DNA of 64,000 bases from Bacteroidota bacterium (GTDB lineage Bacteria; Bacteroidota; Bacteroidia; Bacteroidales; Lentimicrobiaceae): the NCBI GenBank assembly GCA_023417935.1, contig JAEZDY010000031.1:127328-191327 (forward strand), read 5' to 3'. The position numbers and the translations under genes are program-made. The notes beneath the pieces were generated by a model that made no database searches, was not told the origin of the DNA, and saw nothing but the letters and a program-made list of their open reading frames with translations. Shown here one piece after another: positions 26,748 to 34,685 of this stretch. Numbering within the stretch: the stretch's first letter is position 1; each line of letters opens with the position of its first letter.

Positions 26748-27470
26748 ATGAACACAACAATGCTAAAAACAGTAAATCTAACTAAGATATTCAGAACTGA
26801 TGAGGTAGAAACTACTGCGCTGCACAATGTTTCTTTTCAGATACAAACAGGAGAATTTGTTGCAATCATGGGCCCCTCGGGTTGTGGGAAATCAACACTT
26901 TTAAACATAATCGGTTTACTCGACAATCCATCAGGAGGTGATTATTACTTTCTCGGGCAGGAAGTGTCGAAGTTTACTGAAAAGATGAGAGCTAATTTGA
27001 GGAAGAAAAACATTGGTTTTGTGTTTCAGAACTTCAACCTCATTGATGAGCTTAATGTATATGAAAACGTGGAGTTGCCTCTTATTTATCTTGGCATGAG
27101 CTCATCAGAGCGTAAAAAAAGGGTAGAGGCCACCCTTGAACAAATGCAGATCATGCATCGCCGTAAGCACTTCCCACTGCAACTATCAGGTGGCCAACAG
27201 CAGCGTGTTGCTGTAGCAAGGGCTGTTGTTGCAAATCCACATCTTATTTTAGCAGATGAGCCTACCGGAAACCTTGATTCCGCGCATGGTGAGGAAGTAA
27301 TGAATTTGCTCGCACAATTAAATCAAAACGGTACTACCATAATTATGGTAACCCATTCACAACATGATGCTGAATTCAGTCAGCGCATCATACGCTTATT
27401 TGACGGACAAATAGTTAATGAAAACATAATGAATGTTAAGCCTGGGATATCTACCCAGAACGCACTATGA
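26748..27470 (+). CDS. MacB/LolD-type ABC transporter ATPase
   Basis: 240 residues with all ATPase motifs: Walker A GPSGCGKST, Q-loop FQNFNLIDE, signature LSGGQQQR, Walker B LILADEPTGNLD, and the H-loop MVTHSQ. The sequence LDEPTGNLD and the size are typical of the MacB/LolD/FtsE branch that partners with FtsX-like permeases. Its stop overlaps the start of the permease gene (ATGA), indicating translational coupling. It powers the export system formed with the flanking adaptor and permease. Confidence 0.95.
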   Translation: MNTTMLKTVNLTKIFRTDEVETTALHNVSFQIQTGEFVAIMGPSGCGKSTLLNIIGLLDNPSGGDYYFLGQEVSKFTEKMRANLRKKNIGFVFQNFNLIDELNVYENVELPLIYLGMSSSERKKRVEATLEQMQIMHRRKHFPLQLSGGQQQRVAVARAVVANPHLILADEPTGNLDSAHGEEVMNLLAQLNQNGTTIIMVTHSQHDAEFSQRIIRLFDGQIVNENIMNVKPGISTQNAL

Positions 27471-29869
27471 TTCTGTTTAGTTACTTCACATCGGCCATAA
27501 GAGGGCTGTTACGCCAAAAAAGGTACCTGTTTATTAACCTTATGGGACTTTCTGTTGGTATAGCCGCTTACATGGTTATAATGCTCTATGTGACTCATGA
27601 AAGAGGATACGACAAACATATTGAGCAGCGTGACAACATGTTCAGGGTTGTTGAGGTACAGAATGAACCAGGTGTTGGCAATCAGCATGTAGCAATTACA
27701 ATGGCTCCTCTTGCAAGTGAAATGAAGAGCTATTTCCCATCAATAAAGGAAACAGTAAGAATATTGCCCGCCTATAATATTGCCTCAGTTGGGTATGGTG
27801 ATAAATTGTTCAGGGAAACAAGAATGGTATTTGCCGATCCTAGCATTGTTGACCTGTTTTCAGTAAAATTTCTAAGGGGCAATCAGAGCCTTGCGTTAAA
27901 GAATCCTAAAACAATTGTAGTTTCTGAGGATATTGCGAAAAAGTACTTTGGAACTGTAGATAGAGCATATAATTCTGTATTGCTTCTTGATAATGTTTCC
28001 TATCGTATTGAAGGAGTCATGGAAAATCAACCCAGGAACTCTCATATATACTTTGAGGTGATCATATCACTTTCATCAATTGAAGGCACTCCTGAATATG
28101 AGTGGATGAACTCATGGGGTAACAATTCTCTGGTAACATACATTTTGTTGGATGATAAATCAAATGAGGCACAAATTGAGGCAGGTTTTGAAAAATTTGT
28201 GAAAGATAAAGTCTTTAGCTCTGACAATGATTATGGATATTTGGAGATGTATCTGCAACCTTTTAATGAAATATACCTGAAGTCAAACCATATCAAATTC
28301 CAAATAGTAGAAGCAACAGGTGATTCCAAAACTATTACGATTTTTGCCATTATTGCTGCATTAATTCTCCTCATAGCATGTGTCAACTATATCAACATCT
28401 CCCTAGCCCGCTCAGTTAAGCAGTCAAAGGAAGTAGGCATGCGCAAGGTACTGGGGGCTGATAGAATGAGTTTGGTTCACAGGTTTATTAGTGAGTCATT
28501 TCTAATAACCCTGATTGCAATTCTGTTTTCCATTGGATTACTCGAATTAGTACTGCCTGAGATCAACTCAATGTTAGGCACTGACTTTGTTCTTGATTTT
28601 AATGAGCCACTCTTTAACATAGGTCTGGTAATCCTATTGATTGGAATAAGCCTCGTGTCAGGCTCATATCCTGCTTTTTACTTATCCAGATATCAACCTA
28701 TAAGTGTATTGAAAGGTAATTTTGTATCGGGCGGTAAATCAGGTATTCTGAGCAAAAGTTTAATGGTTTTCCAGTTTGCAATCAGTATCGGATTGATCTT
28801 TGCTATTCTGATGATCAACGATCAAATAAAATATATCCAAAAGAAAGATCTTGGAATCAATTACAGCAATTCACTTTTTGTATTCTTTGGTCCTGATGAT
28901 TACAGGAAACTGGATGTGCTAAAACAAGCTTTAATGCAAAACCCTGCAATTAAAAGTGTTTCAGGTGCGTCATTTTTGAATGGAGTGAGTGGTTCACAAG
29001 GTCCTATATATATTGATGATTCAGTGAGAACCAAATTGACAGTAAGGTACGGTTATGTTGATCATGATTTTTTCACTTCAATGGATGTTAAGTTGGTTGA
29101 TGGGCGTGATTTTGATCCTACCCGGTATAATGACAGTGCCGGTGCTGTTATTCTAAACCAAAGCGCCATTAGCAAACTTGGCTGGGATAATTTTGCAGGC
29201 AAAAGACTCGGTGCTGTTTCTGATGATACAACAAGGAAACCAGTTGTTATAGGTGTGATTCAGGACTATCATTACTATTCTCTTAAAACAATAATTGAGC
29301 CTGCCGCTTATTTTTACGATCCATCGCGGTTTAACGGTGTAACCATAAAATACTCTTCCCAAACTGAGCAATCAGAAATCGACAATTATATTGAAACTGA
29401 ATGGAAAGAGCTGTTTCCCAGAACACCTTACAGGTCAATTTCAGATGACAAGTATTTAGCTGATAGTTATACAAATGATCTTAAAATAAGGACCCTTTTT
29501 GTTTATTTTGCTATTATCAGCTTATTCCTGTCATGTCTCGGATTGTACGGGCTCACATCTTTGTTAATTGAGCAGAAAACCAAGATTATAGGAATAAGGA
29601 AGGTTCTGGGTAGCCCAGTACATTCTATCATTGTCAATCTCATCAAAGAGTATATGATACTGGTTTCTGTGGCAGGAATTATTGCTATTCCATTGTCGCT
29701 CTTCTTTATACAGCGTTTCCTTAATACTTACCCATACAGAGTTGAAATAAGCCTTTACAATGTGCTGGTTGCAATTATAAGTGCTTTAATAATTGCTTTT
29801 ATCACTGTTATATTCAAAGCTGGTAAGACAGCAAATTCCAACCCACTCGAAGCACTGAAGTACGAATAG
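27467..29869 (+). CDS. FtsX/MacB-type ABC permease
   Basis: 800 residues. Four-helix core arrangement duplicated: TM1 near 20-40, a large periplasmic MacB-like domain, three TMs around 285-410, a second MacB-like domain after a TM near 425-445, and three TMs at the C-terminus (about 680-790). The sequences R.KEVGMRKVLGA and KTKIIGIRKVLGSP are the conserved cytoplasmic coupling motifs of this family, seen twice. It uses the ATPase just upstream. Substrates of this two-MacB-domain Bacteroidota class range from antimicrobial peptides to lipids and are unknown here. Confidence 0.92.
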   Translation: MILFSYFTSAIRGLLRQKRYLFINLMGLSVGIAAYMVIMLYVTHERGYDKHIEQRDNMFRVVEVQNEPGVGNQHVAITMAPLASEMKSYFPSIKETVRILPAYNIASVGYGDKLFRETRMVFADPSIVDLFSVKFLRGNQSLALKNPKTIVVSEDIAKKYFGTVDRAYNSVLLLDNVSYRIEGVMENQPRNSHIYFEVIISLSSIEGTPEYEWMNSWGNNSLVTYILLDDKSNEAQIEAGFEKFVKDKVFSSDNDYGYLEMYLQPFNEIYLKSNHIKFQIVEATGDSKTITIFAIIAALILLIACVNYINISLARSVKQSKEVGMRKVLGADRMSLVHRFISESFLITLIAILFSIGLLELVLPEINSMLGTDFVLDFNEPLFNIGLVILLIGISLVSGSYPAFYLSRYQPISVLKGNFVSGGKSGILSKSLMVFQFAISIGLIFAILMINDQIKYIQKKDLGINYSNSLFVFFGPDDYRKLDVLKQALMQNPAIKSVSGASFLNGVSGSQGPIYIDDSVRTKLTVRYGYVDHDFFTSMDVKLVDGRDFDPTRYNDSAGAVILNQSAISKLGWDNFAGKRLGAVSDDTTRKPVVIGVIQDYHYYSLKTIIEPAAYFYDPSRFNGVTIKYSSQTEQSEIDNYIETEWKELFPRTPYRSISDDKYLADSYTNDLKIRTLFVYFAIISLFLSCLGLYGLTSLLIEQKTKIIGIRKVLGSPVHSIIVNLIKEYMILVSVAGIIAIPLSLFFIQRFLNTYPYRVEISLYNVLVAIISALIIAFITVIFKAGKTANSNPLEALKYE

Positions 29870-30091
29870 AACACCACTCTGTTAAAATTATACAAGAACC
29901 TTCTAGTGCGTAATTGTGCCCTCTTATTGGGGATATACTGGCTTAAAATGGTTCATGAAATTAATTTGATTAGAGTAAAGGGTAATTAAAAATAATGGGA
30001 AATCCGAGTAAGCTGGATTGGGAAAAAAAATATAATGTAACTCACCCGGAAAATAAATTGGCATAATTTCTGATTCAGTCCGATTAAGTAT

Positions 30092-30099
30092 TAAATTTG
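30092..30099 (+). promoter_or_regulatory. Candidate -7 box of the arginine decarboxylase gene
   Basis: TAAATTTG matches TAnnTTTG, 34 nt before the ATG. A clear -33 TTG at normal spacing is missing. The gap 29870-30133 holds nothing else recognisable. Confidence 0.4.
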
Positions 30100-30133
30100 C
30101 AATCCCTAATCCCTAAAAATCTGTTTATCTGAG

Positions 30134-31525
30134 ATGAAGAACAAATATAGTGACCTTATTGAGCAGACTTTTGATTTTCCGCAGGATGAATTCCATGTTG
30201 AAGACAATGAACTGCATTTTCATAATATACCCTTAATGGATCTCATAAAGCAATATGGAACTCCATTGAAGATCACTTATTTGCCTAAGATATCATCACA
30301 AATACAAAAGGCTAAGAAGATGTTTAATGTGGCAATTGCCAAGGCTGACTACCAGGGTGATTATCATTATTGCTATTGTACTAAGAGCTCACATTTCTCT
30401 TTTGTAATGGAAGAAGTACTTAAAAATGAGGTTCATTTGGAAACTTCTTCTGCATTTGATATCTTTCTTCTGGAAACCTTGCATGAGCAGGGAATGATTA
30501 ATAAGGATAGTTACATCATCTGTAATGGATTTAAACGCCCTCAGTACATTGAAAACATTGCTACATTAGTAAATGAAGGGTTTGAGAATACTATTCCTAT
30601 ACTGGACAATAAGTTTGAGCTTGATCAACTTGACAGGAATATTACCCGTAAGTGCAAAATTGGAATACGAATTGCATCGGAAGAAGAACCTAAGTTTGAA
30701 TTCTATACATCACGACTTGGTATCAGATACAATGATATTATCTCATACTACGAAGAGAAAATAAAGAATAATCCAAAGTTCCAATTGAAGATGCTGCATT
30801 TCTTCATCAATACCGGTATTAAGGATTCAGCTTATTACTGGAATGAGCTTTCAAAATGTGTTAACTTATATTGCCAGTTAAAGAGCATTTGTCCTGAGCT
30901 TGATTCTCTGAACATTGGTGGGGGATTCCCCATAAAGAATTCCCTGTCATTTGATTACGACTATGAGTATATGGCTGAGGAGATCATTGCACAGATAAAG
31001 ATGATATGTCAGCGTAACAATACTGTTGAACCTGATATCTTTACCGAGTTCGGTTCATACACAGTTGGTGAAAGCGGGGCAACACTATATTCTATTATTG
31101 ACCAGAAGCAACAGAATGACCGGGAGTTATGGAATATGATTGATTCTTCATTCATGACTACACTTCCTGATACATGGGCATTAAACCAGCGTTTTATACT
31201 GCTTGGTATTAATAAATGGGATTCAGAATATGAGCGCGTTTTCCTTGGGGGCTTAACCTGTGATAGTGAAGATTATTACAACGCCGAGGCTCATGCGAAT
31301 GCTATATTCCTGCCAAAACTTGACAATGATGAGCCTTTATATATAGGACTGTTCCACACAGGTGCATATCAGGAATCTATTGGTGGATATGGCGGTATAC
31401 AGCATTGTTTGATCCCTGCCCCTAAGCATATAATCATTGATCTAGACGAAGAAGGCGAGTATACTACGAAGCTTTTTGCCAAGGAACAGTCGCACAAATC
31501 CATGCTGCGTATTCTTGGTTATTGA
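30134..31525 (+). CDS. Fold-III PLP decarboxylase, probable arginine decarboxylase
   Basis: 463 residues of the alanine-racemase-fold decarboxylase family. The PLP lysine is Lys84 in YCYCTKSSH, the glycine-rich phosphate site is NIGGGFP, and the catalytic Cys lies in GGLTCDSEDYY. The protein is shorter than E. coli SpeA (about 650 residues). It is closer in length to ornithine or diaminopimelate decarboxylases, but it is followed by an agmatinase gene, which needs agmatine as substrate. Arginine decarboxylation to agmatine is therefore the best reading. The alternatives are other diamino acid decarboxylations. It lies 106 bp upstream of the agmatinase gene on the same strand. Confidence 0.8.
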   Translation: MKNKYSDLIEQTFDFPQDEFHVEDNELHFHNIPLMDLIKQYGTPLKITYLPKISSQIQKAKKMFNVAIAKADYQGDYHYCYCTKSSHFSFVMEEVLKNEVHLETSSAFDIFLLETLHEQGMINKDSYIICNGFKRPQYIENIATLVNEGFENTIPILDNKFELDQLDRNITRKCKIGIRIASEEEPKFEFYTSRLGIRYNDIISYYEEKIKNNPKFQLKMLHFFINTGIKDSAYYWNELSKCVNLYCQLKSICPELDSLNIGGGFPIKNSLSFDYDYEYMAEEIIAQIKMICQRNNTVEPDIFTEFGSYTVGESGATLYSIIDQKQQNDRELWNMIDSSFMTTLPDTWALNQRFILLGINKWDSEYERVFLGGLTCDSEDYYNAEAHANAIFLPKLDNDEPLYIGLFHTGAYQESIGGYGGIQHCLIPAPKHIIIDLDEEGEYTTKLFAKEQSHKSMLRILGY

Positions 31526-31631
31526 TTTTCGGTCATTAATGCACTAACTTAGCGGAGTATTTGATGAGGTAAACGTTTATCTGGAATAAGCGTTACTAGT
31601 TATCTTTCAGTATTCATAAAACCCGGGGATT

Positions 31632-32504
31632 ATGAAACACAAGAATTTTGGTGGCTTAACTGACCAATACTCAAAGTTTGAGAATTCAAAAGTAGTGATC
31701 GTGCCAGTGCCATATGATGGTACTTCCACATGGATAAAGGGTGCTGATAAGGGCCCGGATGCTATCATTGAAGCGTCACAAAACATGGAACTTTATGACA
31801 TTGTAGCCGATAATGAGGTTTATAAGATAGGCATACATACTACTGATCCTGTTAAAGAACGTCGGTCGCCTGAGCGTGTTGTTAAAGAGGTTGAATCAAA
31901 AATATCCCAGTTACTTAAAAAGAAAAAGTTTCCGGTTATAATTGGAGGTGAACACTCTGTAAGCATTGGTGCATTCAGAGCTTTCGCTGAATTTTATAAA
32001 GGTGCAGATTTTACCATATTGCAGTTTGATGCTCATGCTGACCTCAGGCAGGAATATGAAGGAAGCAGATACAACCATGCCTGCGTTATGGCACGTGCTG
32101 CTGAGCTTGCACCCATTTTGCAGGTTGGTGTACGAAGCATGAGTTTTGAAGAACGTGCTGATGTTGCACCTGAAAGGGTTTTTTATGCTGATTACATCCT
32201 TGATTCAAACAATACAACATGGATGTATGATCTCATGAACAAAACAGGAAAAAATGTTTATATAACTATTGACCTTGATGTATTTGATCCATCAATTATG
32301 CCTGCCACAGGAACTCCTGAACCTGGTGGAATGGCTTGGTATACGATGCTTGATATCTTAAGCAAGATTAACCAAAAAACCAATATCGTTGGCTTTGATG
32401 TTGTTGAACTGGCACCTATGAAATACAACAAAGCGCCGAATTTCATGGCAGCTAAGCTGATATATCAGTTGCTGACCTACAAGTTTAGCAGCACTTTAAA
32501 GTAG
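31632..32504 (+). CDS. speB: Agmatinase
   Basis: 290 residues of the ureohydrolase family. Manganese ligands are visible in GGEHSV, FDAHADLRQEY, NHA and the hallmark TIDLDVFDPSIMPATGTPEPGG. The early VPYDGTSTWIKGADKGPDAI segment is typical of agmatinases rather than arginases. It hydrolyses agmatine to putrescine and urea, completing the arginine route to putrescine that begins with the gene upstream. Confidence 0.92.
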   Translation: MKHKNFGGLTDQYSKFENSKVVIVPVPYDGTSTWIKGADKGPDAIIEASQNMELYDIVADNEVYKIGIHTTDPVKERRSPERVVKEVESKISQLLKKKKFPVIIGGEHSVSIGAFRAFAEFYKGADFTILQFDAHADLRQEYEGSRYNHACVMARAAELAPILQVGVRSMSFEERADVAPERVFYADYILDSNNTTWMYDLMNKTGKNVYITIDLDVFDPSIMPATGTPEPGGMAWYTMLDILSKINQKTNIVGFDVVELAPMKYNKAPNFMAAKLIYQLLTYKFSSTLK

Positions 32505-32534
32505 ATTACACCTATAAGCTTAATAGAAAAAATA

Positions 32535-32562
32535 ACCGGTGATGCTAAACGCAATCACCGGT
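32535..32562. terminator. Bidirectional terminator between agmatinase and DHS-like genes
   Basis: A 9-bp stem (ACCGGTGAT at 32535-32543 with ATCACCGGT at 32554-32562) lies in the 81-bp gap between two convergent genes. On the minus strand it is followed by an ATTTTTTCT run. It is the likely end of the minus-strand gene and may serve both strands. Confidence 0.7.
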
Positions 32563-32585
32563 ATAAGTTATTGTTACTGATAATA

Positions 32586-33560
32586 TTACCAACCCAGAAT
32601 CCATGCAAACATTAGCGGGGCAACAATAGTAGCATCGCTTTCTACAATGAATTTGGGAGTATTGATATCAAGTTTTCCCCACGTAATCTTTTCATTGGGT
32701 ACTGCGCCTGAATAACTACCATAAGAGGTAGTTGAGTCGCTTATCTGGCAGAAGTACGACCAAAATGGTACATCATGCCACTCAAGGTCCTGATACATCA
32801 TAGGTACCACACATATTGGGAAGTCACCAGCAATTCCACCACCAATCTGGAAGAAGCCAACTCCTTTACCTGATGAGTTCTGACGATACCATTGTGATAA
32901 CCATACCATGTATTCAATCCCTGATTTCATGGTTGATGGTTTCAGTTCACCTTTTATGCAATAGGAGGCAAATATGTTACCCATAGTGCTGTCCTCCCAT
33001 CCGGGCACAATGATAGGAAGGTTCTTCTCAGCTGCTGCAATCATCCATGAGTCTTTGGCATCAATCTCATAATCAGCTTCCATTACCCGGCTATTGAGCA
33101 GCTTATACATATATTCATGAGGGAAGTATCGTTCACCGGCAGCTTCGGCATCTTTCCATATCTTTTCAATGTGATGTTGGATCTTACGGAAAGCCTCTTC
33201 CTCAGGAATGCAAGTGTCAGTAACCCTATTCAGCCCTTTCTCGAGCAACTCATACTCCTGTTCGGGCGTCAGGTCACGGTAATTAGGCACACGCTTGTAA
33301 TGCGAATGTGCTACCAGATTCATGATATCTTCCTCAAGGTTGGCGCCTGTACATGATATGATCTGCACTTTATCCTGCCTGATCATTTCAGCCAGTGATA
33401 TACCCAACTCAGCAGTACTCATAGCACCGGCAAGGGTAATCATCATTTTTCCGCCCTCATTTAGATGGGCTTCATAAGCTTTAGATGCATCCACCAAAGC
33501 GGCCGAATTGAAATGTCTGTAATGATGTTCTACGAACTTTGAAATAGGACCTTTATTCAT
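32586..33560 (-). CDS. Deoxyhypusine-synthase-like protein (putative homospermidine synthase)
   Basis: 324 residues with the NAD-dependent DHS fold. The active-site lysine region is clear: SYSGAVPNEKITWGKL with Lys296 at the position of the human DHS catalytic lysine (SWGK). NAD-site-like segments are TLAGAMSTAELG and GWEDSTMGN. Bacteria lack the eIF5A substrate of eukaryotic DHS, and bacterial homologues have been shown to make homospermidine from putrescine. It is convergent with the agmatinase gene and shares its terminator, which supports a polyamine role. The exact product is not provable from sequence. Confidence 0.85.
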   Translation of the reverse strand: MNKGPISKFVEHHYRHFNSAALVDASKAYEAHLNEGGKMMITLAGAMSTAELGISLAEMIRQDKVQIISCTGANLEEDIMNLVAHSHYKRVPNYRDLTPEQEYELLEKGLNRVTDTCIPEEEAFRKIQHHIEKIWKDAEAAGERYFPHEYMYKLLNSRVMEADYEIDAKDSWMIAAAEKNLPIIVPGWEDSTMGNIFASYCIKGELKPSTMKSGIEYMVWLSQWYRQNSSGKGVGFFQIGGGIAGDFPICVVPMMYQDLEWHDVPFWSYFCQISDSTTSYGSYSGAVPNEKITWGKLDINTPKFIVESDATIVAPLMFAWILGW

Positions 33561-33723
33561 TATGATAAAATTTTGGCAAAGATACGGAACAAAATAGTTT
33601 TTTTTCTCATAAAATGCTATCTTTCAGCCCAAAATATTGAGGTGGTAGCAGGTCAGATATATTACAAGTAATCAGTTAGTTTGGCACTGTGATTGATGCT
33701 CGTTTGCAAATTTGTTGCTCTTT

Positions 33724-34584
33724 ATGGTTAGTAATTTACCGACTTGTGTACAAGAATTTTCAATTGTTCCTAAAAGCAATTCAACACCGGTCTGTAAACT
33801 TTACAAGGTAAAGCAAACCATATTGTTTTTACTATTACCGGTTATTTCACTCCTAATTATCTTTCCTAACCAATCTTATGCTCAGCGCATTGTTGAAGGG
33901 CCTGTGGTTTCTGAGATACTGGGCGACAAATATTATGATGCATTAGAGTACCTGGAACGCAACACCTGGATTTATGATACTCTGGTAAAGGCCAATATTC
34001 CACCTGAACTTGCTTATTCAGTGGTATTCCCTAGCCTTACACGCTATTCAGCGTTAAAAGATATCATGGAAACCAGTGGCATGAAAACCTTGTATGTTCA
34101 GTCAGGCCGAAAATATTCTAAGTATGCAATTGGTAGATTCCAAATGTCGCCTTCGTTTGCTGAACTGGTTGAACGCAATGTAATCAGGTACAAGTTATGG
34201 GACTATAAATTCAAGATCACTAATAATGCCAAAGCAAGAAGTGAACGATCAAAACGACTTGATTCACCCGATTGGCAGGTTCAGTATCTGATACTTTACC
34301 TCAAAATTATGGATAAGCGTTTTTCACATCTCAAGTGGAAAACACCCGAAGATAAAGTGCGATTTTATGCAACCGCGTTTAATATTGGCTTCAACAAAAA
34401 TGAACGCACCATAAAATACTTGATGTACAAAAGGACTCTATTAAGGAAGACTAAAAGTTACAAAGGGAAGCTTAGGCATGGCGATATTGCCGCATGGTTC
34501 TATGAAAACGATGGTCATCGGTTTAAGTCGGCAATTTCAATAATACCGCCTAAAGAGCCTGCGAGTAAAGAAGATGAGGAGTAA
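33724..34584 (+). CDS. Exported protein with a lysozyme/transglycosylase-like motif
   Basis: 286 residues from the ATG at 33724; a long polar stretch precedes a hydrophobic signal (about 36-54) with cleavage before Gln (QSYA|QRIVEG). The mature part includes PPELAYSVVFPSLTRYSALKD and YAIGRFQMSPSF, which resemble the catalytic-Glu and GxFQMxPS elements of lytic transglycosylases. The C-terminal half is basic and helical (KAINV-like pattern: FYATAFNIGFNKNERTIKYL). Peptidoglycan cleavage is a plausible role, but the family is not one I can name. It stands alone on the plus strand. Confidence 0.6.
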   Translation: MVSNLPTCVQEFSIVPKSNSTPVCKLYKVKQTILFLLLPVISLLIIFPNQSYAQRIVEGPVVSEILGDKYYDALEYLERNTWIYDTLVKANIPPELAYSVVFPSLTRYSALKDIMETSGMKTLYVQSGRKYSKYAIGRFQMSPSFAELVERNVIRYKLWDYKFKITNNAKARSERSKRLDSPDWQVQYLILYLKIMDKRFSHLKWKTPEDKVRFYATAFNIGFNKNERTIKYLMYKRTLLRKTKSYKGKLRHGDIAAWFYENDGHRFKSAISIIPPKEPASKEDEE

Positions 34585-34685
34585 GCTTTACACTTATATC
34601 ATTGTCCTCCCTGTCTTAAAACATTTTTCGCCCTGTCTAATAATATTTTTTGACATTTGCTAAGATTAGCAGAATGGTTAATTAA

